Shown: one piece after another, positions 1-8,702 of the stretch
Position numbering within the stretch: the first letter of the stretch is position 1
Layout of the letters: the number at the start of each line of letters is the position of its first letter
From: Streptomyces gossypii
Lineage (GTDB): Bacteria > Actinomycetota > Actinomycetes > Streptomycetales > Streptomycetaceae
Assembly (NCBI RefSeq): GCF_025165795.1
Contig: NZ_JAJAGO010000004.1
Location: 496,001 to 560,000, forward strand
Direction: 5' to 3'
DNA length: 64,000 nt
Notes under the pieces: generated by a model
Database searches by the model: none
What the model was told of the DNA's origin: nothing
What the model saw: only the letters and a program-made list of their open reading frames with translations
Program-made: the position numbers and the translations under genes

Positions 1-1
1 G

Positions 2-409
2 ATGAACGCGGTCGCCGGATCCCCGAAGGGCGAGATGGGCGGGCAGTTGGCCGCCGCGCTCTCCAGGGCGGACGACGCGCAGGGCCGTGACCCGGTCGAC
101 GACGCCTACGAGTCGGTCAAGGACTGGCGGAAGCGGCACAACGAGGCCAGGGCCATGGAGGACAGCGGGCGGTACGACGCGGCGGTGGACCTGGTGATCC
201 AGCCGAAGGGCAGCACCGGAGAGTCCTTCGACGAGGTCGACGAAAGCCTCAAGAAGGCGAGCGAGCACGAGCAGGCGGAGTTCGAGCGTGCCGCGGACGA
301 CGGCCGGGGGGCGCTTACCTGGCTGGCCGTCGGGGCGGCGGTACTTGCCGTACTCGGCGCGGCGGCGGCGTTGCTGGGCATCGGCCGCAGGCTCTCGGAA
401 TACCGGTGA
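2..409 (+). CDS. glnX: GlnX-like membrane protein, C-terminal fragment
   Basis: Only the last ~135 residues are present; the reading frame is open to the left edge, so the true start lies outside the window. What is visible is a hydrophilic, charged, largely helical segment followed by one hydrophobic helix (about residues 104-127, starting ALTWLAVGAA) and a short Arg-containing tail. That fits the last extracellular part and final membrane helix of GlnX, the membrane protein which in mycobacteria relays amino-acid sensing from GlnH to PknG. The call rests mostly on context: the next gene is a GlnH-type binding protein and pknG follows two genes later. The stop overlaps a GTG just before glnH, so the genes are probably co-transcribed. 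The sequence alone would only support 'membrane protein'. Confidence 0.6.
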   Translation: MNAVAGSPKGEMGGQLAAALSRADDAQGRDPVDDAYESVKDWRKRHNEARAMEDSGRYDAAVDLVIQPKGSTGESFDEVDESLKKASEHEQAEFERAADDGRGALTWLAVGAAVLAVLGAAAALLGIGRRLSEYR

Positions 410-420
410 GGGGCGGTCCC

Positions 421-1491
421 ATGAGAAGTCGGAGCAGGCGCATCAGGAACGCGGGGCACACGGACCGCCCAGGGCGTACCGGACGCACGGCGGTCGTGGC
501 GGGCGTGAGCGGCCTCGCGGTCGCCGCGGCCGTACTGGTGCCGACCGCGCTGGCCAGCACGGGCGGTGACGGATCGGGCGGCCGTCCGGAGACCCGGCGG
601 GCCACGGACGGGCAGGCGGCCGCGCCGGCCGCAGCGGCGCCCGAGCGGGAGAAGTGCGACAACGGCCGTGACCCGGCGGAGAGTCTGCCGGCCGCCGACA
701 CGGCCGGCCCGGCGGTCAAGCGCATCCAGGAGGCGGATCAGCTCGTCGTCGGCGTCGACCAGAACAGCTACCTGTGGGGCTACCGCGACCCGACGACGGG
801 CACCATCGAGGGCTTCGACATCGACCTCGTCGAGGCCGTCGCCGAGGATCTGCTCGGTGACAAGCCCGAGATCGTCTACAAGACCATCCCGACGGACCAG
901 CGCATCCCGGCGATCCAGAAGGGCGACGTCGACATGGTGGTGCGCACCATGACGGTCAACTGCGACCGGATCGACGAAGTCGCCTTCTCCACCGCTTACT
1001 TCGAGAGCGGCCAGCAGATGCTGGTCCCCAAGAAGAGCCGGATCACCGGGCTGGACGAGAGCGTCCGGGGCAAGCGGGTCTGCAACGCGAAGGGCTCCAC
1101 GGCCGAAAAGCTGCTGGAGAGCGACGACTTCAAGGATCTGGGGGCCAAGCAGGTAAAGGTCGCCAACCAGCTGGACTGCCTGGTGCGCATCCAGCTCGGC
1201 GAGGCGGACGCCGTGCTGACCGACAACGCGCTCGGCGCCGGGCAGGCTGCCCAGGACCCGTCGGTGAAGCTGGTCGGGGAACCAGCCACCATCGAGCCCT
1301 ACGGTGTGGCGATGAGCCTGGAGGACGAGGATCTCGTCCGGCGGGTCAACCACGTCCTGGAGGAGTACCGAAAGGGCGGCGACGAAAGCCCCTGGAGGCT
1401 CTCGTACGAGGACTGGCTGGCCGACATGATGGACACCGGCACGGACGAGGAGCCCGAACCGCCGGAACCGGCCTACAAGCCCGAGGACTGA
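421..1491 (+). CDS. glnH: Glutamate/aspartate-binding protein GlnH (SBP family 3)
   Basis: A basic N-terminus and one hydrophobic segment (VVAGVSGLAVAAAVLV) act as signal or anchor; no lipobox cysteine is visible. A disordered linker leads into a family-3 solute-binding domain, recognisable from QLVVGVDQNSYLWGYRD, GFDIDLVEAVAEDL, and the later AKGSTAEKLL and LVRRVNHVLEEY blocks. Family members bind polar amino acids outside the membrane. There is no transport permease or ATPase next to it; the neighbours are GlnX and PknG, so a sensing role like that of mycobacterial GlnH (Asp/Glu sensor feeding PknG) is more likely than uptake. The ATG at 421 is chosen because GAGGGG precedes it by about seven bases; an in-frame GTG at 406 overlaps the previous stop and is the alternative start. 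Confidence 0.8.
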   Translation: MRSRSRRIRNAGHTDRPGRTGRTAVVAGVSGLAVAAAVLVPTALASTGGDGSGGRPETRRATDGQAAAPAAAAPEREKCDNGRDPAESLPAADTAGPAVKRIQEADQLVVGVDQNSYLWGYRDPTTGTIEGFDIDLVEAVAEDLLGDKPEIVYKTIPTDQRIPAIQKGDVDMVVRTMTVNCDRIDEVAFSTAYFESGQQMLVPKKSRITGLDESVRGKRVCNAKGSTAEKLLESDDFKDLGAKQVKVANQLDCLVRIQLGEADAVLTDNALGAGQAAQDPSVKLVGEPATIEPYGVAMSLEDEDLVRRVNHVLEEYRKGGDESPWRLSYEDWLADMMDTGTDEEPEPPEPAYKPED

Positions 1492-1600
1492 GACAGAGCA
1501 GCAGCGACGGCAGGAGGCGGAGGAGGAGAGGCACAGCGGCAGCAGGCGCGGACGACCGGGCACGGCGCGAGATGGCACGAGAGAATCAGTGAGGTGATCG

Positions 1601-2950
1601 ATGGGCCCCTCGGGACCCACCGGGCCGGTGATGAGCCGGGAGGAGGTCGACCGTGCGCTGGCGCGGCTGGACGCCGAGCACGAGGCGGTCGAGACCTCGC
1701 TGCTGGCGCTCCAGGACCACGCGGGTCGGCGGCTGCTGGAAGGCGCGCAGCTGGCCGGTCTCACCGAGCAGCGCTGGACGGGAGCCGAACAGGTGATCAC
1801 GCGCCTGTGGAGCGGCTTCGACACCTACACCCGCACCCTGCACAACGCGCGCGAGCTGCGGGCCCGGCGCCGCTGGCCGAGCCGGGACGATCTCGCCGAA
1901 CTGACCGGACTGCTGCGCGGCACTCTGACGGTTGCCGGTGCCAGCGTCCCCGGTGCGGTGCCGCCGGAGCCGGGCAGCAACGGGCCGGGCGGCGGCGAGC
2001 TGGGCCAGGCCGCCCGTCTCACCGAGGAGTTGACCCTCGGCGACCTGGTCCAGCGGATGAACGGCTGGTATGCCCAGGCGCTGGACGTCGTCGCTGCGGC
2101 CGACTCGGTGTGGTCCGCCCTGCCCGCCCGGATAGACCTGCTCGCCGCCGAGCTGCAGCGGGTGCGCTCGCTCGCCCACTCGGTCGGTGTACGCCCGGGC
2201 GAGCACCCCTCGGGCGACGAACTGGACCAGATCACCGCGCAGCTCACCGAGCTGCGCGCCGAGGTGCTGCGCGATCCGCTCGCCTTCTGGAGCCCGACCG
2301 GCGGCAGTTCGGCGCCCGGCGGCGGGCGGCCCGACACCTCCCGGTACGACCGCGCCGCCCGCGCGCTGGAGGACGTCCGCCGGGAGATCGACGCGGTGCT
2401 GACCGTCCGCCAGGATGCCGAGCAGCGGCTGATGAGCCTGCGGGACCTCCTCTCGCGCGCCGACCGCACCCTCGCCGAGGCCCGTACGGCGCGGGTCGAG
2501 GTGCTGGCGAAGATCGCGGCCTTCGAGGTGCCCGCCGTCAGCGGCCCGCCGACCGCCCTTCACGAGCTGCTCTCCCGGGCCGTCGAATACCGCCGCCATT
2601 CCCAGTGGCACCGGCTGTCCCCGCTGCTGGAGAGTCTGGAGCAGCGTGCCGAGGACGAACTGGAGCGGGCCCGCGCCTCGCTCTCGGCCGTGACGGCCCC
2701 GCTCGCCGTACGGGCGGAGCTGCGCGGCCGGCTGGACGCCTACCGGGCGAAGGTCGCCCAGCACGGCATGGCGGAGGACCGGATACTGATCGAGCGCTAC
2801 GACGCGGCCCGCCGCATGCTGTGGAGCGCCCCGTGCGATCTGCGGGCGGCGGAGGACGCGGTGCTGCGCTACCAGCGGACGGCACAGGAAGTCCTGGTAC
2901 CACGGCAGGGCGGAGCCGCCCACGCCGACCGTAGGGGGATTCATGAGTGA
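1601..2950 (+). CDS. Coiled-coil protein of the PknG cluster, unknown function
   Basis: A 449-residue soluble protein with no signal peptide or membrane helix. Long stretches rich in Glu, Arg, Leu and Ala (residues about 12-110 and 210-420) suggest coiled coils or helical bundles, separated by a Gly/Pro-rich hinge near residue 125 and another around residue 235. I recognise no enzymatic motif. The start at ATG 1601 is supported by GAGGTGA just upstream. It sits between glnH and pknG and its stop overlaps the pknG start by eight bases (ATGAGTGA), so translation of the two is probably coupled. A scaffold or adaptor linking receptor and kinase is a reasonable inference from position only. Confidence 0.7.
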   Translation: MGPSGPTGPVMSREEVDRALARLDAEHEAVETSLLALQDHAGRRLLEGAQLAGLTEQRWTGAEQVITRLWSGFDTYTRTLHNARELRARRRWPSRDDLAELTGLLRGTLTVAGASVPGAVPPEPGSNGPGGGELGQAARLTEELTLGDLVQRMNGWYAQALDVVAAADSVWSALPARIDLLAAELQRVRSLAHSVGVRPGEHPSGDELDQITAQLTELRAEVLRDPLAFWSPTGGSSAPGGGRPDTSRYDRAARALEDVRREIDAVLTVRQDAEQRLMSLRDLLSRADRTLAEARTARVEVLAKIAAFEVPAVSGPPTALHELLSRAVEYRRHSQWHRLSPLLESLEQRAEDELERARASLSAVTAPLAVRAELRGRLDAYRAKVAQHGMAEDRILIERYDAARRMLWSAPCDLRAAEDAVLRYQRTAQEVLVPRQGGAAHADRRGIHE

Positions 2951-5753
2951 GACGCCGGAGACGTCGCGGAGGAAGTGCCAGCGCCCCGGCTGCACGGGAG
3001 CGTACGAGGACATGGGCGGCGGGGAGCTGTACTGCGACACCTGCGGCCTCGCGCCCGTCGTCTCGCCCGGCGGCATGATCGGCGCCACGCCGACGGGCCT
3101 GACCGGCGCGGGGCGGGGCGGCGGGTCCTCCTCGTCTCCGTCCTCGTCCGGCCGGTCTGCGGGTTCTTCGGGCTCCTCCCGTGAATCGTCCCGCAGTTCC
3201 TCGCGTTCCTCCCGCGCCTCCGCCCGTTCCCAGTCCTCGCGGCGCTCGGTCTCGGGGCGGCTGTCCCGGTCGCTCTCGCTCGGCGCGACCGCGTCCGCCC
3301 AGCATGTTTCGGTGCGCAGCTCCAGCGGCAGTGCCAGCACGTCGGGGCGGGGCAGGCTGGGCCTGGGCCTGGTCGCGGTGCCCGGCGTGCCGAAGGCGGA
3401 CCCGGCCACGGTGGTGCTGGACAACCCGGAGGTGCCGGAGCGGAAGCGCTTCTGCAGCAGCGGGGACTGCGGCGCACCGGTCGGCCGCGCGCGCGGCACG
3501 CGGCCCGGGCGTACCGAGGGCTTCTGCACCAAGTGCGGACACCCCTACTCCTTCGTGCCCAAGCTGCGTACGGGCGACGTCGTGCACGGCCAGTACGAGA
3601 TCGCGGGCTGTCTGGCGCACGGTGGGCTGGGCTGGATCTATCTGGCCGTGGACCGTGCGGTCGCCGACCGCTGGGTGGTACTCAAGGGCCTGCTGGACAC
3701 GGGCGACGAGGACGCGATGGCCGCCGCCATCTCCGAGCGGCGCTTCCTGGCGGAGATCGAGCACGCGAACATCGTGCGCATCTACAACTTCGTCGAACAC
3801 CTCGACCGGCGCACCGGCAGCCTCGACGGCTACATCGTGATGGAGTACGTCGGCGGCAGGTCCCTCAAGGAGCTGGCCAACTCCCGCCGCACCCCGGAGG
3901 GCAGACGGGACCCGCTGCCGGTCGAGCAGGCGTGCGCGTACGGCATCGAGGCGCTGGAGGCGCTGGCGCACCTGCACAGCCGCAACCTCATCTACTGCGA
4001 CTTCAAGGTCGACAACGCGATCCAGCAGGACGACCAGCTGAAGCTGATCGACCTGGGTGCGGTGCGGCGGATGGACGACCAGGACAGCGCGATCTACGGC
4101 ACGGTCGGCTACCAGGCGCCGGAAGTTGCCGAGACCGGGCCCTCGGTCGCCTCCGACCTGTACACCGTTGCGCGCACGCTGGCCGTGCTCACCTTCGACT
4201 TCCAGGGCTACACGAACGTCTTCGTGGACAGCCTCCCGGAGCCGGAGGGCATCGAGCCCTTCCGGAGGTTCGAGTCCTTCTACCGCTTCCTGGTCCGTGC
4301 CACCGATCCCGATCCGCGGCAGCGCTTCGCCTCGGCCGTCGAGATGGCCGAGCAGCTGACCGGCGTGCTGCGGGAGGTCGTCTCGCTGCAGACCGGGCGC
4401 CCGCACCCCGCGATGTCGACGCTGCTGGGCGCGGAACTGCGCGTGGTGGACACCGAGCTGCTCGCCGGCGCGAGCGGCGACACCTCCAGGCTGGGCGCCC
4501 GGCGGCCGGCCGCGCGCCGGCGCGGGGGCCGCGGCGCGGCGGTTCCCGCATCCGGCGGCCACCCGTCCGCCGTGGGTGCCGTGATTCCGGGCCAGTCCGC
4601 TGTGAGCCAGTCCACGGGCGGCACCGCGCTGCCGCCCGCTCCCCCTCCGCCCGCCACGACGCTGGCCCAGCAGAGCCAGGCCGTCGGCCAGTACGGCTCC
4701 TTCGGAAGCACCCCGGCACACGTACGGCTGCCGGACCGGCCCGGGCTGCCTCCCGCCCCGGGCACACCGCCACCGGGTGCGGCCGTTCCGGAGGCCGCAG
4801 GCCCGGCGCTCGTACCGCTGCAGCCCGCGGCCACCGCGCTCGCGCTGCCCGTGCCGCGCGTCGACCCCGGCGACCCCAACGCGGGCTATCTCGCCGGTCT
4901 GATGACCTCGGCGCCCGCGGAGATCCTCCGGGCCCTGTGGTCCTCGCCCGCCGACTCCATCGAGCGCAGGCTGCGCGAACTGCGGGCCCGGCTGGAGATG
5001 GACACCGACTGGGACCTGCAGGCCGCCAGGGACGTGCTGCGCGATCTGGAGACCGGGCATTCGGACGACTGGCGGGTCGTCTGGTACCGGGGTCTGTACG
5101 CATTGGTCACCGGCGACCGGGAGACGGCCGCGCTCGCCTTCGACGCGGTGTACGACGCGTTCCCCGGCGAACCGGCGCCCAAGCTGGCGCTGGGTATCTG
5201 CGCGGAGGTACTGGGGCAGCTCGACAACGCCGCCGAGTACTACCATCTGGTCTGGGCGACCGACCCCACCTATGTGAGCGCCGCCTTCGGACTCGCCCGC
5301 GTCCGCCTGGCGATGGGTGACCGTCAGGGCGCGGTCCGGGTACTGGAGTCGGTGCCGGAGGCGTCGATCTACTTCATCGCGGCGGGCGTCGCCACCGTGC
5401 GCGTCAGGCTGCGGAACCGTCGCCCGGAGGAACCGCTGATGGGCGACTTGCACACCTCGGCGCAGCAGGTCGAACGGCTGCGGGAGCTGGGCCTCGACGC
5501 GCTGCGCCAGGAGGAGCTGACCTCCGAGGTGCTGGGCATCGCGCTCGACTGGGTGCTCGCGGGCTCGATCCTCGCGCCCGAGGACGTGCTCCGTAACGAC
5601 GAGAAGCTTCTCGGCGAACCGTTGGACGAGGACCGCCTCCGCCTGGGGCTGGAACGTTCGTACCGGCGGCTCGCGCGGCTGGCGCAGTCCAGTACGGAGA
5701 GGATCGAACTGGTGGAACGGGCCAACCGATTCCGCCCCAGGACGTGGGTGTGA
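2943..5753 (+). CDS. pknG: PknG-type soluble Ser/Thr protein kinase with zinc ribbons and TPRs
   Basis: 936 residues with the PknG domain order. Two zinc-ribbon/rubredoxin-like cysteine sets come first (C12, C17, C31, C34 and C171, C176, C195, C198), separated by a very Ser-rich linker (about 61-130). The kinase domain runs from about 217 to 470: glycine loop CLAHGGLG, ATP lysine K248, catalytic loop YCDFKVDN with D353 and N358, and DLG (D370) in place of DFG. The HRD motif is replaced by YCD, as in PknG relatives. A Pro/Ala-rich linker and a TPR-like C-terminal half (about 640-936) follow. PknG phosphorylates GarA-type FHA proteins and controls glutamate metabolism in mycobacteria; an FHA protein is encoded at the end of this same cluster. 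The paired zinc motifs are one more than I expect for mycobacterial PknG. Confidence 0.92.
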   Translation: MSETPETSRRKCQRPGCTGAYEDMGGGELYCDTCGLAPVVSPGGMIGATPTGLTGAGRGGGSSSSPSSSGRSAGSSGSSRESSRSSSRSSRASARSQSSRRSVSGRLSRSLSLGATASAQHVSVRSSSGSASTSGRGRLGLGLVAVPGVPKADPATVVLDNPEVPERKRFCSSGDCGAPVGRARGTRPGRTEGFCTKCGHPYSFVPKLRTGDVVHGQYEIAGCLAHGGLGWIYLAVDRAVADRWVVLKGLLDTGDEDAMAAAISERRFLAEIEHANIVRIYNFVEHLDRRTGSLDGYIVMEYVGGRSLKELANSRRTPEGRRDPLPVEQACAYGIEALEALAHLHSRNLIYCDFKVDNAIQQDDQLKLIDLGAVRRMDDQDSAIYGTVGYQAPEVAETGPSVASDLYTVARTLAVLTFDFQGYTNVFVDSLPEPEGIEPFRRFESFYRFLVRATDPDPRQRFASAVEMAEQLTGVLREVVSLQTGRPHPAMSTLLGAELRVVDTELLAGASGDTSRLGARRPAARRRGGRGAAVPASGGHPSAVGAVIPGQSAVSQSTGGTALPPAPPPPATTLAQQSQAVGQYGSFGSTPAHVRLPDRPGLPPAPGTPPPGAAVPEAAGPALVPLQPAATALALPVPRVDPGDPNAGYLAGLMTSAPAEILRALWSSPADSIERRLRELRARLEMDTDWDLQAARDVLRDLETGHSDDWRVVWYRGLYALVTGDRETAALAFDAVYDAFPGEPAPKLALGICAEVLGQLDNAAEYYHLVWATDPTYVSAAFGLARVRLAMGDRQGAVRVLESVPEASIYFIAAGVATVRVRLRNRRPEEPLMGDLHTSAQQVERLRELGLDALRQEELTSEVLGIALDWVLAGSILAPEDVLRNDEKLLGEPLDEDRLRLGLERSYRRLARLAQSSTERIELVERANRFRPRTWV

Positions 5754-5755
5754 CA

Positions 5756-6994
5756 ATGCCGCAGCTCGACCAAGTGTCCGACTGTCCCGGTTGCGCGGAG
5801 CCGCTGGAGGAGGGTGACCTCTTCTGCGGTGCCTGCGGCGCCGATCTGCGGACCGCCGTGCCGGCGGCCGGAGCGGACGCCGACCGCCCGACCCTCGCGG
5901 TCAACGGCGCGCGGCTGCCCCCGGCCGACGCGGGGGCGGATTTCACGCTCTCCCCCGCCGAGCCGCCCGCCCCGGACGCCTCCGCGCTACTGCCGCCGCC
6001 CGCCGCCACGCCCGCCGCGACGCCCGGCACCGTCCCGGACCCGCGTACGGTGGACCCGCTCGCGGCGGCCACGGGTGAACCGGAGCCACTGGGCCCGCGC
6101 TGTGTCGCCTGCGGCACCGGCACCATCGACGACGACGGCTACTGCGAGCACTGCGGACACAAGCAGCCGCACGCGCGCGACCACATGGAGCACGAACTCG
6201 GCACGGTGGCCGCCGCCAGCGACCGCGGTCTGCGGCACCACCACAACGAGGACTTCTTCGCCATCGACGAGCCCGCGCTGGCCGACGGCTCGCTGGCGAC
6301 CATCGCCGTCGTCTGTGACGGCGTCTCCTCCGCCAGCCGCTCCGACGAGGCGTCGACCGCCGCCGCCGAGGCGGCCTGCTCGGCGATGCGCGGCTCCGTA
6401 CCCCGCGGCGTGCACATCCAGCAGGCCATGCACGACGCGCTGTTCGCGGCGGCCGAGGCGGTCAGCGCGCTGGCCACCGAGGCGGACGCGGAAGCCCAGC
6501 GCAACGCCCCGGCCTGCACCATCGTCAGCGCCGTCATCGCGGGCGGACTGCTGACCGTCGGCTGGGTCGGGGACAGCCGTGCCTACTGGGTGCCGGACGA
6601 CCGCACCGCCCGGTCGGCCCGGCTGACCGAGGACGACTCGTGGGCCGCCCAGATGGTGGCGGCGGGTCTGATGAACGAGCCCGAGGCGTACGCGGACTCC
6701 CGCGCCCACGCGATCACCGGCTGGCTCGGCGCGGACGCGTACGACCTCGATCCGCACACCGCTTCCTTCAAGCCGGACCGTGCGGGCGTGGTGGTGGTGT
6801 GCACCGACGGACTGTGGAACTACGCGGAATCCGCCGAGGAGATGGCCGCCGCGGTCCCGCACGACGCACGCCTGAGGCCGCTGCACTCGGCACAGCATCT
6901 CGTCGGCTACGCGCTCGACGCGGGCGGGCACGACAACGTAACAGTGGCGATCGTGCCGTTCCCGATGCTCCCGGAGGGGGCAGGATCGGCCTGA
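5756..6994 (+). CDS. PP2C-type Ser/Thr protein phosphatase with N-terminal zinc ribbons
   Basis: 412 residues. The N-terminus carries CPGC...CGAC, then after a Pro/Ala-rich linker a second set CVAC...CEHC, so two treble-clef zinc ribbons like those of the kinase before it. The PPM/PP2C domain follows with the expected metal-binding motifs: RHHHNEDFF, VVCDGVSS, CTDGLWNYA and GHDNVTVAIV. No membrane segment is visible, so this is a cytosolic phosphatase, presumably reversing PknG-dependent phosphorylation. The ATG at 5756 lies two bases after the pknG stop; an in-frame GTG at 5744 inside pknG is a less likely start. Confidence 0.9.
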   Translation: MPQLDQVSDCPGCAEPLEEGDLFCGACGADLRTAVPAAGADADRPTLAVNGARLPPADAGADFTLSPAEPPAPDASALLPPPAATPAATPGTVPDPRTVDPLAAATGEPEPLGPRCVACGTGTIDDDGYCEHCGHKQPHARDHMEHELGTVAAASDRGLRHHHNEDFFAIDEPALADGSLATIAVVCDGVSSASRSDEASTAAAEAACSAMRGSVPRGVHIQQAMHDALFAAAEAVSALATEADAEAQRNAPACTIVSAVIAGGLLTVGWVGDSRAYWVPDDRTARSARLTEDDSWAAQMVAAGLMNEPEAYADSRAHAITGWLGADAYDLDPHTASFKPDRAGVVVVCTDGLWNYAESAEEMAAAVPHDARLRPLHSAQHLVGYALDAGGHDNVTVAIVPFPMLPEGAGSA

Positions 6995-7322
6995 GCGCGG
7001 CGCTCTTGACGGTCGCGGTCCGCGGCGGAGTCTGCTGACCCGCGGGGATCGGATGGAGCGATCCGAGGGGAAGGACACGGAGTCCGGTGGGACGGGCTCC
7101 GTTCACATCCGGGGCACATGTGCCCGCCCCTCTTTCCGCGGCCGCTGCAGAACAGGAGCGGAACAGGTGCCTCCGCTCCCGCACCTGAAGGAGGGGGCTT
7201 CCAACCCGAAGGCTGCGGTCCAGCACGAACCGATCTCATGCGGGAAACACACAAATTACCCAGAAACCAGGGAAGCCATTCCCCCACCGACTGAAGCCGG
7301 TGGTCCCCTCGCTAGGAGACAG
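6995..7322 (+). other. Intergenic region before the VWA gene
   Basis: About 330 bases with no convincing gene. The VWA reading frame remains open upstream to 7053, but the translation there is Arg/Pro/Gly-rich and unlike a domain, and AGGAG directly before ATG 7323 marks the real start. The GC content drops locally near 7240-7290 (acaaattacccagaaacc), which could be promoter or untranslated leader. A separate promoter for the VWA and FHA genes is likely; I cannot assign -35/-10 boxes with confidence. Confidence 0.5.
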
Positions 7323-8678
7323 ATGGCGAATTTCTCCAAGTCGAACGTGCCGCGGTTCTCGGCCGACGTGTACCAGAACGCGTATCTGCCGGAAGGCGCA
7401 CAAGAGGTCAACGCGATCGTCACGGTCACCTCGACCGGCGGCGGTACGTCCGGCGGGATGCCGCTGCCGGTCGCCGACCCCGGCCGCTCGCAGCTTTCGG
7501 ACGGCCCGGACGCCGCGGTCGTCGTCATGGTCGACTGCTCCGGCTCGATGGACTATCCGCCGACGAAGATGCGCAACGCGCGGGACGCAACTGCCGCCGC
7601 GATCGACACGCTGCGCGACGGCGTCGCCTTCGCCGTCGTCGCCGGCACCCACCAGGCGAAGGAGATCTACCCCGGCGGCGGCGCGCTGGCCACCGCCGAC
7701 GGCACCAGCCGTGCCGCCGCCAAGGACGCCCTGCGGAAGCTGAGCGCGGGCGGCGGCACCGCCATCGGCACCTGGCTCCGCCTCGCCGACCGGCTGCTGG
7801 CCTCGGCGGACGTGTCGATCCGGCACGGCATCCTGCTGACCGACGGCCGCAACGAGCACGAGGAGCCCGCCCAGCTGCGGGCCGCGCTGGACGCCTGCGC
7901 GGGCCGCTTCACCTGCGACGCGCGCGGCGTCGGCACGGACTGGGAGGTCAAGGAGGTCACCGGGATCGCCTCGGCGCTGCTCGGCTCCGCCGATATCGTG
8001 GCCGATCCGGATCACCTCGCCGCCGACTTCACCTCGATGATGGAGGCGGCCATGGGCAAGGAGGTCGCCGACGTCGGCCTGCGGCTGTGGACTCCTCAGG
8101 GGGCGGAGATCCGCTTCGTCAAACAGGTCGCGCCGACGGTGGAGGATCTGACCGCCCGCCGCACCGAGGCCGGCCCGCGGGCGGGCGACTACCCGACCGG
8201 CTCCTGGGGTGACGAATCCCGCGACTACCACGTGTGCGTCGACGTGCCGCCGGCCGAGGTCGGCAGGGAGATGCTGGCCGCGCGGGTGTCGCTGGTCCTT
8301 CCGGCTCCGGACGGCGGCACGCCGCAGACGCTCTCGCAGGGGCTCATTCGTGCGGTCTGGACGGACGACATGTCCGTGACGACCCGGATCAACCCGCAGG
8401 TTGCGCATTACACCGGGCAGGCGGAACTGGCCCAGGTCATCCAGCAGGGTTTGGACCTGCGTAAATCGGGCGACGAGGAGGGGGCGACGGCGAAGCTCGG
8501 CCGTGCCGTTCAGCTGGCCAGCGCCTCCGGGAACGCCGACACTGCGAAACTGCTTTCGAAGGTGGTCGACGTCGTGGACGCGGCGGCGGGTACTGTTCGA
8601 CTGAAGGCGAAGGTCGCCGACGCCGACGAGATGACCTTGGAGACGCGGTCCACGAAGACGGTCCGTGTGAAGAAATAG
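7323..8678 (+). CDS. VWA-domain protein of the PknG cluster
   Basis: 451 residues. The von Willebrand factor A fold is shown by a complete MIDAS: DCSGSM (DxSxS) after a hydrophobic strand VVVMV, a later threonine in GGGTAIGTWL, and the LLTDGRN aspartate. The C-terminal half is beta-rich and then helical. No signal peptide or membrane segment is present, so it is cytosolic. The ATG at 7323 has AGGAG just upstream. VWA proteins assemble metal-dependent complexes; standing between a PP2C phosphatase and an FHA protein, it is probably a structural or switch component of the phospho-signalling complex. That role is inference. Confidence 0.85.
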   Translation: MANFSKSNVPRFSADVYQNAYLPEGAQEVNAIVTVTSTGGGTSGGMPLPVADPGRSQLSDGPDAAVVVMVDCSGSMDYPPTKMRNARDATAAAIDTLRDGVAFAVVAGTHQAKEIYPGGGALATADGTSRAAAKDALRKLSAGGGTAIGTWLRLADRLLASADVSIRHGILLTDGRNEHEEPAQLRAALDACAGRFTCDARGVGTDWEVKEVTGIASALLGSADIVADPDHLAADFTSMMEAAMGKEVADVGLRLWTPQGAEIRFVKQVAPTVEDLTARRTEAGPRAGDYPTGSWGDESRDYHVCVDVPPAEVGREMLAARVSLVLPAPDGGTPQTLSQGLIRAVWTDDMSVTTRINPQVAHYTGQAELAQVIQQGLDLRKSGDEEGATAKLGRAVQLASASGNADTAKLLSKVVDVVDAAAGTVRLKAKVADADEMTLETRSTKTVRVKK

Positions 8679-8702
8679 CGGTACGGAGGGGGAGGCACGA
8701 CG

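Noticed and set aside
2538..5756. A 1072-codon open frame on the minus strand opposite pknG
   Set aside because: It mirrors the codon bias of pknG; its translation is rich in Arg, Gly, His and Val without any domain, while the plus strand encodes a full kinase.
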